This document shows positions 33,814-41,423 of a stretch of DNA of 64,000 nt, one piece after another. Below the pieces are notes generated by a model. It did no database searches. It worked only from the letters and a program-made list of their open reading frames with translations, and had not been told where the DNA came from. The DNA is from Pedobacter sp. PACM 27299 (GTDB lineage Bacteria > Bacteroidota > Bacteroidia > Sphingobacteriales > Sphingobacteriaceae): contig NZ_CP012996.1 of assembly GCF_001412655.1 (NCBI RefSeq), positions 4,960,001 to 5,024,000 of the forward strand, written 5' to 3'. Within the stretch, counting starts at the first letter, position 1. Each line of letters begins with the position of its first letter. A program made the translations under genes and the position numbers.

Positions 33814-35262
33814 TTAACGATCCAACACTGGAATGGAAGGATTTAGCGCCAATACTTTAGGTGGGATTGGCAGCACATAACGTTTATCATTGGCCGGCAG
33901 GGTAAATGTTTGTGTTCCGAAAAAATGGCTGACAGATTTGGCGAAACGCGGATCCTTATTGAGACGTTTCAAATCTATCAAGCGTGTGATTCCCTGGAAA
34001 GGCATTTCTCTTCTTCTTTCCTCCAGCACAAGAACCAGGACTTCCTCTTTCGTAGCCGCTGTCAATGGTTTATTGCCAACGATACGTGCATCTCTCAGGG
34101 TGTTCAGGTGCTGCAAAGCGACCCCCATATCTCCAACTCTGGCTTCTGCTTCCGCAGCGATCAACATCAATTCTCCTGAACTGAAAGCCATGTTAAATTC
34201 AATGTAAGGCGCCCAGAGTGATCTTCCAGGAAACCTGGTGAGATTCCCTCCCAATTGTGCAGAATCGGTACAGAAGAAAAGATTTAAACGTTTGTCGATC
34301 CCCCCTGCAGGTAAGTCTTTAGCGTAAGTGTTTAATAAATCTTTGCTGGCGTATAATTCTCCAAACACCGCACCAGAACTTGAAGCTGTTTGGCGTGCCC
34401 AAACGGTTTCGATGCTCTTATCGACAGGAGGAAAAAACACATCCTTATTACTTGACAGAATTACTCTTCCATAGGTCAGCCCTAGTTTGGTGGTATAATC
34501 CTGGTATTTGATCAAATTACGATTCACCTTCAAAGCCTCATTGGCATTTTGCAGTGCTTCTGAGTATTTGCTCATCACCAGGTAAACCTTACTTAACAAC
34601 GCATTCGCTGCTGCTTTTGTAGGACGAAATTTATGATCTGCAATCGTGCTCAGGTTAGGTTCTGCTGCTGCCAAATCATTCAAAATCTGTGCATAGACTT
34701 CAGCCACCGTATTTCTGGTATAACTTTTCGTTACATCTTCTACCAATACCAAAGGAACACCAAGATCGGTAGCGGCAGTTGCGGCATCGTATTGAACGGA
34801 ATAACCATTGACTAAATTAAAATACTCAAAAGCTCTTCCAACAAGCGCTTCTGCTTTTAACTGTCTTTTTTGAGCAGGCACACCATCGGGAACATTTTCT
34901 ATATTATTGATAACCGTATTGTAAGTAAAGATTTTCGAATAAGCGGCCTCATAAAAGCTATCGTCATTTCCCGATTCTAAAATAGCACCAGGGGCAAAAC
35001 TATATAGGTTCCGTTTTAATAGGGTATACAAAGTATAATCTGTAGCACTATTGACATCTTTCTCTGTTCCAACCTGTGCATCATCTGTCAGGTAATTTGG
35101 ATAACCCGAGGAACTTCTATTCAGGCTGCTATTATTTAATAACTTTTTATAATCTTCAAAAAACTCAGGAATGGTGTATCCTTTTGGCTTAATATCCAGA
35201 TAATCTTTACATCCGGTAAAAATCCCTGCAGCAAGCAATAAAGCAATAAATATCTTTTTCAT
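33814..35262 (-). CDS. SusD/RagB-family outer-membrane lipoprotein
   Basis: 482 residues. Lipobox IFTGCKD follows the signal peptide MKKIFIALLLAAG, so it is lipid-anchored on the outer membrane. SusD features: KDYLDIKPKGYTIP at the start, TPR-like helices (AEALVGRAFEYFNLVNGY, AANALLSKVYLVMSKYSEALQNANEAL), and the C-terminal LVLEERRREMPFQGITRLIDLKRLN with a final PIPPKVLALNPSI. It binds the substrate that SusC imports; whether glycan, peptide or other cannot be told. No glycosidase is encoded in this locus; thioredoxin-fold proteins are instead, so the cargo need not be sugar. Confidence 0.92.
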   Translation of the reverse strand: MKKIFIALLLAAGIFTGCKDYLDIKPKGYTIPEFFEDYKKLLNNSSLNRSSSGYPNYLTDDAQVGTEKDVNSATDYTLYTLLKRNLYSFAPGAILESGNDDSFYEAAYSKIFTYNTVINNIENVPDGVPAQKRQLKAEALVGRAFEYFNLVNGYSVQYDAATAATDLGVPLVLVEDVTKSYTRNTVAEVYAQILNDLAAAEPNLSTIADHKFRPTKAAANALLSKVYLVMSKYSEALQNANEALKVNRNLIKYQDYTTKLGLTYGRVILSSNKDVFFPPVDKSIETVWARQTASSSGAVFGELYASKDLLNTYAKDLPAGGIDKRLNLFFCTDSAQLGGNLTRFPGRSLWAPYIEFNMAFSSGELMLIAAEAEARVGDMGVALQHLNTLRDARIVGNKPLTAATKEEVLVLVLEERRREMPFQGITRLIDLKRLNKDPRFAKSVSHFFGTQTFTLPANDKRYVLPIPPKVLALNPSIPVLDR

Positions 35263-35280
35263 TTGTATATAGGTTATGGA

Positions 35281-38200
35281 TTAAAAATTAACAGAAAGAC
35301 CGAATGTATAGGTTGCTGGAATATAAGCACCTCTTGATGGAGGCGGTTTAATTGCAGGTTTTGCTACTTCACTGGTACTATTTACTGGGATCAAACTAGG
35401 ACCGCTCCAAACTTCAGGATCCAGGTTTTGTTTATTTGCAGACCATCTCCATGCGTTTTGTACCTGGAAGCTCAAGCGTAATTTTTGGATAAAATTCTGC
35501 TTCAGGAATGCATTAGCCAGAGAATAGCTGATCGTAACATCCCTTAATTTGATATAATCTGCTCTTTGAACATTTTGGTCTGCTGCTGTCCAGAGCTGTG
35601 TAATCACATCTGAAGCATTGGAGTAAAAAGCAGGAGCAATTCCTGGAATGTTTTCATCCCCAGGTTTTTTCCAATAATTTAAGGCCAGTCTATCCATGTT
35701 CGCAGTGTAGTTCAATTCCGGCAACCTGGTTAGGTATGGACTGATCACATCACGCATTTTATTTCCACCATAGTAAATGAACATGAAAAACAGGTCAAAA
35801 TTCTTATAGCTGATTGTATTCATCAATGAAGCCGAAAAAGGTGGCGTAACTGTACCTTGATAAACGAGATCGTCCATGATCAGGTCAGTGGTTTTGCTCA
35901 CCTCCCTACCATCTTTAGTCCATGCAACTGGTCTGCCTGCAGCATCTAATCCCTTATAACGAATGCCATATATCGCCCCCATTGGCTTACCTACCCTCAT
36001 GTTTTTATTTGGATCTTCTACATAACTGTAAATTGTATTGTCGGCATTTTCAATTTTGGTCACCACATTTTGATTGTAATTGAAGTTCATCGAGGTCGTC
36101 CAGCTAAAATCAGTGGTCGACAGGTTCTTGCTGCTGAAAGCAACATCAATTCCACGATTGCGCATGCTGCCATAATTCATAAAGATTTTATCCCAGCCAA
36201 GAGTTGGATCCAGATTTCTTTCCCCTAATAGATCACTTGTATTCTTATTGTAAAGGTCTATACTTCCAGAAAACTTACCTTTCAACAAGCTATAGTCCAT
36301 ACCAAAATTGGTCACCTTGGTTTTCTCCCATCTTAAGCCAGAATTAGGTGGACTGTCCACATACGCCTGCGCTTCATTGTTCATTGGGTTAGGGCTGGCA
36401 TAGTCTTTCATGATCAGATATGGGCCTCCTTTTTTTGAGATGTTACCATTGATACCATAAGTGGCGCGAATGGCCAAACGGTCAAGCCAGTCGTTGTCAT
36501 TTTCAGAAAGCACGTACAATAATCCGGTAGACCAAAGTGGCTTATATTGATATTTAGGATTGGTACCAAACAAATTCGATTGGTCCATGCGGATACTTGC
36601 TGTTGCGGTTAGCTTACGATCAAACGTATAGGATCCGTTACCATAGAAAGAAACAAAGCGGTCTTCTTTGTTGAAGATTCCCTCCTCTTTATTTTTGGAA
36701 TAAAAGAAACTGTTACTCAGTGATTGCACCCCAACCTGCTGTTTACCTAAAGCAACTTCATCCAGTAAACCGTAAGAAAGGCTATTGTCATTGTATCCAT
36801 ATCTGTATGCTCTGGTACTTGTGGCTAGCATGCTGCGTTGTTCAGCACCTGCAATAAAATCAATGCGGTGTTGCTCTCCGAACAATTTGTTGTAATTCAC
36901 CTGGGCGCGTAAAGTATGTGAATTGATATCTGCTCTGGTTTCATCGATTTGTCCGCCATTAGGAATCAGAAACTCTCTGGAACCATCAGATTTAATTCTG
37001 GTGGCATCATTGATCATCGTTTTTACCTCATAGGCATTTTTGCTCAGGTATTGCTTGATATAATTATCCGTCCTTTCTTTCTGATAAAGGAGATTCAAGG
37101 AAAGACCATCTGCCAATTGCATTGTCGCATTAAAATTAAGATTCAGGTAATTGCTGTTGTTCTTATAATGTTTACTGCTCATATAATTTACTGGCGCATA
37201 ATTTTCATCTTGTAAACCCAGTGCATTTAAACGGTCAATCTCAAATTGTGATTTTGAATTGTACCAGTTTACCGGATTTCCGTTATTGTCTCTTAGCATA
37301 TAGTAAGAGGCTTTACCGTTATTCAATTGGTTAAAACCGATCACGCCATTGTCGTAATCTTCCTTTAAGGAGCTGCTCAATACCCCTACATTTACTTTCA
37401 GCCATTTTGTAAAATTGAAAGTATTGTTCAGGTTAAAGCCTACCCGGCTATTGCTTTGTTCGCGCTCATAGGGATTGTTGTTCATGTAATTTCCACTCAG
37501 GTTATAAGTATAGAAATCTGAACCACCAGAAAGCGATAGGTTATGCTGCTGTACCAAGGCTGTTTTACGCATAAATTCGTCTACGACCTGGTCATATCTA
37601 TCGTTATTTCTGTAGAAGTCCAGGGATGATTGTAATTGCGCTTCATCTGCAGCATCCCATTTACCATTTACCTTCTGTTTTTGTCGGGCATCATACAGCA
37701 GTCGGTAGACGTCGTTCATAGATTTACGCGGATCGATCGCTTCGTAAGAACCTGACCGGTAGCTGAACATTTCTCTTTGAAAATCCACCAGCTCTGAGCT
37801 GCTCATTTTATTCGCATAATCCGGATTAGGGAGCGGCGTAAATTTAGCTGTTCCATTATATGCAATCCTCACTGGTCCTTTTACCCCTTTACGCAGGGTA
37901 ATCACAATCACCCCATTTGCAGAGCGTGCGCCGTAAATAGAAGCTGCGGTAGCATCCTTCAGCACGTTTACCGATTCCACATCAGCAGGATTAATTGATT
38001 GAACATCCCCTTCAAAAGGTGCTCCATCCACTACGATAAGTGGTTTCATCTCTGCATTCAAGGTAGAAACACCACGAATCTGATATTTAGTTTTCCCTTC
38101 AGAACTATAACTGGTAAAACCGGCAGCCATCCCTTCAATTCTATCCAGAATATTGGTTTGCATTTTACCTTTCAGGTCTTTATCTGCATTGATGGTGACA

Positions 38201-38871
38201 ATAGAACCTGCTGCACGTTCCTTAGGAATGTCCTGGTAGCCGGTAGAGACAATCGAAATCTCCGATAGCAGCCCAGGATTTACCTCTAAAGTAACGGTAA
38301 GCGGACTGCCCTGACTTACTGGCACTTCTTTTTCTTTATAGCCGATAAAAGAGACGATCAGAATTGCTTTTTCGTCTACAGCATGAAGTTCAAACTCTCC
38401 ATTCCCATTGGTAATGGCATTTTTCTTGGTATCCTTCACCTGAATGGTTGCTCCGGGCAGGGGCAGTCGGTTTTCGTCCAGTACTTTTCCTTTGACCTCT
38501 ACGAATTTGAAGGTGCTTTTGAGCTGATCCAATACTGTGAAATCCTTCTTCTTGATGACTACCGTATTTTCGATGATTTTAAAGCTCAGGTCCTGTCCCT
38601 GGAAGCAAGCATCCAATGCCTGTTCCAATTGTACATTCTCCAGGTTCAAGCTCAGCTTTTTTGCGCTTTTGATCAGGTCGCTGTTGTACAGAAAAGTGTA
38701 ATTAGTTTGTTTTTTGATGGATAAGAGTACTTGTTCTAAACTGGCATTCTTTTCCCGCAGGGTAACCCTCTGACCAAAGGTACTCGCCGCAGCCTGTACC
38801 AGCGTCATAGTGATCAGGATAGCGATCAAATTAATCCGCATTATAATTTGTTTTCTGGTGAAGGTATTCAT
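35281..38871 (-). CDS. SusC/RagA-family TonB-dependent transporter with STN signalling domain
   Basis: About 1196 residues from ATG 38871 (MNTFTRKQIIMRINLIAIL); ATG 38841 is also possible, and a further start at 38964 adds 31 untypical residues. Order: signal peptide ending STFGQ; STN domain (about 35-90, LEQVLLSIKKQTNYTFLYN); carboxypeptidase-regulatory-like domain (GKVLDENRLPLPGATIQVKD); TonB-dependent plug with the SusC signature VVDGAPFEGDVQSINPADVESVNVLKDATAASIYGARSANGVI; then the 22-strand barrel. The STN domain is the part that talks to FecR anti-sigma factors, and a fecR-sigma pair is upstream. 18 bases before susD. Confidence 0.95.
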   Translation of the reverse strand: MNTFTRKQIIMRINLIAILITMTLVQAAASTFGQRVTLREKNASLEQVLLSIKKQTNYTFLYNSDLIKSAKKLSLNLENVQLEQALDACFQGQDLSFKIIENTVVIKKKDFTVLDQLKSTFKFVEVKGKVLDENRLPLPGATIQVKDTKKNAITNGNGEFELHAVDEKAILIVSFIGYKEKEVPVSQGSPLTVTLEVNPGLLSEISIVSTGYQDIPKERAAGSIVTINADKDLKGKMQTNILDRIEGMAAGFTSYSSEGKTKYQIRGVSTLNAEMKPLIVVDGAPFEGDVQSINPADVESVNVLKDATAASIYGARSANGVIVITLRKGVKGPVRIAYNGTAKFTPLPNPDYANKMSSSELVDFQREMFSYRSGSYEAIDPRKSMNDVYRLLYDARQKQKVNGKWDAADEAQLQSSLDFYRNNDRYDQVVDEFMRKTALVQQHNLSLSGGSDFYTYNLSGNYMNNNPYEREQSNSRVGFNLNNTFNFTKWLKVNVGVLSSSLKEDYDNGVIGFNQLNNGKASYYMLRDNNGNPVNWYNSKSQFEIDRLNALGLQDENYAPVNYMSSKHYKNNSNYLNLNFNATMQLADGLSLNLLYQKERTDNYIKQYLSKNAYEVKTMINDATRIKSDGSREFLIPNGGQIDETRADINSHTLRAQVNYNKLFGEQHRIDFIAGAEQRSMLATSTRAYRYGYNDNSLSYGLLDEVALGKQQVGVQSLSNSFFYSKNKEEGIFNKEDRFVSFYGNGSYTFDRKLTATASIRMDQSNLFGTNPKYQYKPLWSTGLLYVLSENDNDWLDRLAIRATYGINGNISKKGGPYLIMKDYASPNPMNNEAQAYVDSPPNSGLRWEKTKVTNFGMDYSLLKGKFSGSIDLYNKNTSDLLGERNLDPTLGWDKIFMNYGSMRNRGIDVAFSSKNLSTTDFSWTTSMNFNYNQNVVTKIENADNTIYSYVEDPNKNMRVGKPMGAIYGIRYKGLDAAGRPVAWTKDGREVSKTTDLIMDDLVYQGTVTPPFSASLMNTISYKNFDLFFMFIYYGGNKMRDVISPYLTRLPELNYTANMDRLALNYWKKPGDENIPGIAPAFYSNASDVITQLWTAADQNVQRADYIKLRDVTISYSLANAFLKQNFIQKLRLSFQVQNAWRWSANKQNLDPEVWSGPSLIPVNSTSEVAKPAIKPPPSRGAYIPATYTFGLSVNF

Positions 38872-39210
38872 GCTGGAAAACCTTGCATAAATAACCTGAA
38901 ATGGTTTAAAATATGGCAAAGGGCGAGCCCTGTCCATACCCTTTGAAGTATTAAATAAATACATACATTTGTAAGGTTTGGTTAAAAATAGTTAGGTCTA
39001 TTGCTACGTTTTTTTCGTCCCGATCAGCATCGGGACAAACAGAAAGAAATGATTAACCGGACACTGATCCCGAGTATCAATCAGGATCTTCGACCGGGGA
39101 AGTGCTTCAACACTTTCCCGGTTATATGTGGGTTAATAGTTATCTTTTCCTACTCTTGGGCTGGTAATTGTTTCTTCATCTTTTTTAGTTTATGGTTTAT
39201 GATTTGTTGA
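38872..39210. other. 339-base structured region between fecR and susC
   Basis: No credible gene. Inverted repeats: ACCGGGGAAGTG/CACTTTCCCGGT (39093-39104 and 39111-39122, 12 pairs with one G-T); GTCCCGAT/ATCGGGAC (39017-39024 and 39029-39036); GATCC/GGATC (39066-39070 and 39084-39088); CAAAGGG/CCCTTTG (38917-38923 and 38939-38945), the last enclosing GGGCGAGCCC. None is followed by a T run on the minus strand, so they look like a folded susC leader or attenuator instead of a terminator. I found no TAnnTTTG box, which fits use of the neighbouring ECF sigma factor or read-through from fecR. Confidence 0.55.
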
Positions 39211-40425
39211 TTATAGCGATACCAGAATCTTACTCCTGGCATTGGTTTGCTTTTCTATTTTAAACTTGACATTCAGGTACCTCAGCATCTCCAAAAATGC
39301 AGTAGCATCGACCTGTCTGCTTACTTCTCCGGTAATTAAAAGCGGAGGAATATTGCCTTCATACACGACATCAACATTATACCAGCGCGAAGCCTGGCGC
39401 ATAATGGTCTTTAAATCGGTATTGTTGAAACGGAAGTAACCGTTTTTCCAACTCATCACCTCTTCCACATCTACTTTAGCCGATAACAATTGACCATCGC
39501 GATCTGTAGCTTGCTCTCCTGGTTTGAGCATCACTGTATTTTTGTGGCCAGTTACGCTTATGCTTCCTTCCATCAACGTGGTCTTCAAGCCAGGCTCCTC
39601 TTTATAGGCGTTGATATTGAAATGGGTACCCAAAACTTCTACCTGCTGTTTTTCAGTTTGCACGATAAAAGGAACCCTTTCTGATTTACCCTTTTTAAAT
39701 TGTTTGGCGACTTCAAAATAAGCCTCTCCTTTTAGTTCTACTTTTCGTTCGCTCATCTGATCGAAAGTCAAAGGAAACCTTAAGGAAGAAGCTGCATTAA
39801 GCCATACCTTGGTGCCGTCTGGCAGCACCACCTGATATTGGCCACCATTAGGGGTACTAATTGTGTTGTAAATATTGGGTTTATTGACGTTGGAGAGATG
39901 GTATACCAGCTGTCCATCTTTAGTTTTAGCGATGCTGATACCCGACTCAGTAGCGAGCGTGCCTTTTTTAGCCTCTAATAAAGAAATTTTTCTGCCATCA
40001 TCGAGTGTGAGTACGGCATTGTTTCCTCCTGCAGGGATTTGCTGTATAGCGGCTTGTACCAGCAAGTTTTCGTCTTCCCTGGCGGATTTAGAATTGTAGA
40101 ATAATAATCCGGCAGTTAATGCGATTGCAACCCCTGCAGCTGCAGCAATTGAAGGCCATAAAAGAAGACGTTTTGGTTTTTCTGGCTGAGCTTTTTCCTG
40201 CGGGGCATGTTCCCGCTGAGCTTTTTCTTCCTCTAGCTGTAATCTTCCCCACACCTCCTCTAAATCCTCAGTCCGCTCCTTTTCCGTTAAATCAAAATCA
40301 GGCATTTGATCATCCCTGTCTGCGGTTCTGTTCAAGTGCCATTGCGCCAATAGCGCCTGCTCTTCTTCCGTACATTCACCGGAAAGATATTTGATCAATA
40401 ACTCTTTTGCGTCTAGTTTTGCCAT
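39211..40425 (-). CDS. FecR-family anti-sigma factor
   Basis: 404 residues. N-terminal cytoplasmic part (ELLIKYLSGECTEEEQALLAQWH) that would hold the sigma factor, one membrane span near residues 97-115 (LLLWPSIAAAAGVAIALTAGLLFY), the periplasmic FecR domain (ISTPNGGQYQVVLPDGTKVWLNAASSLRFP and GEAYFEVAKQ), and a C-terminal DUF4974 (MSWKNGYFRFNNTDLKTIMRQASRWYNVDVVYEG). It is expected to pass the signal from the STN domain of the SusC protein to the sigma factor at 40545-41120. Confidence 0.93.
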   Translation of the reverse strand: MAKLDAKELLIKYLSGECTEEEQALLAQWHLNRTADRDDQMPDFDLTEKERTEDLEEVWGRLQLEEEKAQREHAPQEKAQPEKPKRLLLWPSIAAAAGVAIALTAGLLFYNSKSAREDENLLVQAAIQQIPAGGNNAVLTLDDGRKISLLEAKKGTLATESGISIAKTKDGQLVYHLSNVNKPNIYNTISTPNGGQYQVVLPDGTKVWLNAASSLRFPLTFDQMSERKVELKGEAYFEVAKQFKKGKSERVPFIVQTEKQQVEVLGTHFNINAYKEEPGLKTTLMEGSISVTGHKNTVMLKPGEQATDRDGQLLSAKVDVEEVMSWKNGYFRFNNTDLKTIMRQASRWYNVDVVYEGNIPPLLITGEVSRQVDATAFLEMLRYLNVKFKIEKQTNARSKILVSL

Positions 40426-40544
40426 AATGCGAAGGAATGCTGTTTCTCCTTATCAAAACAACAGACAGGCAACCTGACCTTAGGGGGTAAATAAAAATGA
40501 AAAAAATAAGATGAGATTCTAACAATTAGAAATCAGCATCACTC

Positions 40545-41120
40545 CTAGGGAGAAATAAGAAATAAAAACACCACGAGTCCGAGTTTTACCCTTAAAATCT
40601 TTAGTGCATGCTGCACATGTTTCCTTACGGTCTGTTCGGAAAGCATCAGCTGTTCAGCAATTTCTTTATGACTCAACTGCTCTTTCCTGCTCAGCTCAAA
40701 AACTGCCCTCATTTTAGCTGGTAAGGCCGCAATCTCTTTTTCAATCAATAAGGTCATTTGCTTTTCCCGAACCAGGTGATCTGCTGCTGCCTGCTCTTCA
40801 TCGATAAAAGCTTGCAGGGAATTCAAATATTGGGAGGCTACTTTTTGATGGGAAATGACATTAAAAATCCGGTTACGAACCGCAGTATACAGATATGCAG
40901 ATAAATTATCAGGAAAGGACAGGCTTTCTCTTTTCGTCCATAACGCGGCAAAAAGTTCATGAATAATATCTTTGGCTTCCTCGCGGTCCTGCATCCATTT
41001 ATAGGCATGGGTATGCAATAACCATTTATATCTGTTGTAAATTTCTGTGAATGCAGCCCTATCCCCAGACCTCAACAATTCGGCAAGTTCATTGTCCGAT
41101 ATTGTTTCATAATTCAGCAT
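40545..41120 (-). CDS. ECF RNA polymerase sigma factor (FecI-like)
   Basis: 191 residues. Sigma region 2 (AFTEIYNRYKWLLHTHAYKWMQDREEAKDIIHELFAALWTKR) and region 4 (IAALPAKMRAVFELSRKEQLSHKEIAEQLMLSEQTVRKHVQHALKILR) are both complete. Typical of the large Bacteroidota ECF group paired with FecR. It is 119 bases upstream of fecR on the same strand and probably directs transcription of susC and followers. No TAnnTTTG box was seen upstream. Confidence 0.93.
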   Translation of the reverse strand: MLNYETISDNELAELLRSGDRAAFTEIYNRYKWLLHTHAYKWMQDREEAKDIIHELFAALWTKRESLSFPDNLSAYLYTAVRNRIFNVISHQKVASQYLNSLQAFIDEEQAAADHLVREKQMTLLIEKEIAALPAKMRAVFELSRKEQLSHKEIAEQLMLSEQTVRKHVQHALKILRVKLGLVVFLFLISP

Positions 41121-41206
41121 TTCATTGTATCCCCCGGACGAATATAAGAATTATCAATAAATACCACGCCCTATAGCGATTGAGTTATTGATAGATGATA
41201 AAACAG

Positions 41207-41264
41207 AAAGCCTCTGAATCATAGGATCGAAAATAAATCTTCGACCTTATGATTCAGAGGCTTT
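41207..41264. terminator. Long hairpin terminator between the OMP gene and the sigma gene
   Basis: Two 25-base arms (41207-41231 and 41240-41264) pair with two mismatches around an 8-base loop; the outer 17 bases, AAAGCCTCTGAATCATA and its complement, are perfect. T-rich sequence follows on both strands. It would stop read-through of the barrel operon into the sigma gene. Confidence 0.85.
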
Positions 41265-41337
41265 TACAAAATTTCTTATTTCGTGTCTGCTCTTCCTTTC
41301 TTCCCTTTTCTTTTCTGCTCCTCCCTTTCTACTCCCA

Positions 41338-41422
41338 ACAAAATCAATGTCTGTGAAAAGGCCTAGGAAGGTTTACCCTCTTCGGGGAAATTTTCCAGCC
41401 TTCGAACAGACATTGATTTTGT
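41338..41422. repeat. 85-base inverted repeat directly after the OMP stop codon
   Basis: Perfect 17-base arms ACAAAATCAATGTCTGT (41338-41354) and its complement (41406-41422), one base from the stop codon at 41424-41426. The 51-base interior has further weak pairing. The stem has no T run of its own and is followed 74 bases on by the terminator, so it may be a 3'-end stabiliser or a small mobile repeat. Confidence 0.6.
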
Positions 41423-41423
41423 C

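Larger units (their letters stand above)
41121..41423. other. 303-base region between the sigma gene and the OMP gene
   Basis: Holds the 41207-41264 terminator and the 41338-41422 hairpin, with a pyrimidine-rich stretch (41285-41336) between them. No gene seen; the plus-strand frame entering the OMP gene at 41347 is antisense. Confidence 0.6.

Noticed and set aside
38383..38724. 113-residue plus-strand frame inside susC
   Set aside because: Antisense to the conserved STN and carboxypeptidase-like domains; no start context or homology.
39017..39036. GTCCCGAT/ATCGGGAC as terminator of fecR
   Set aside because: On the minus strand the stem is followed by A residues, not T; kept only as part of a structured leader.
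31326..41120. Carbohydrate utilisation locus (PUL) label for the SusCD operon
   Set aside because: No glycosidase, lyase or sugar-binding protein is encoded in the operon; GH92 and GH2 genes are over 14 kb and 20 kb away with unrelated neighbours.
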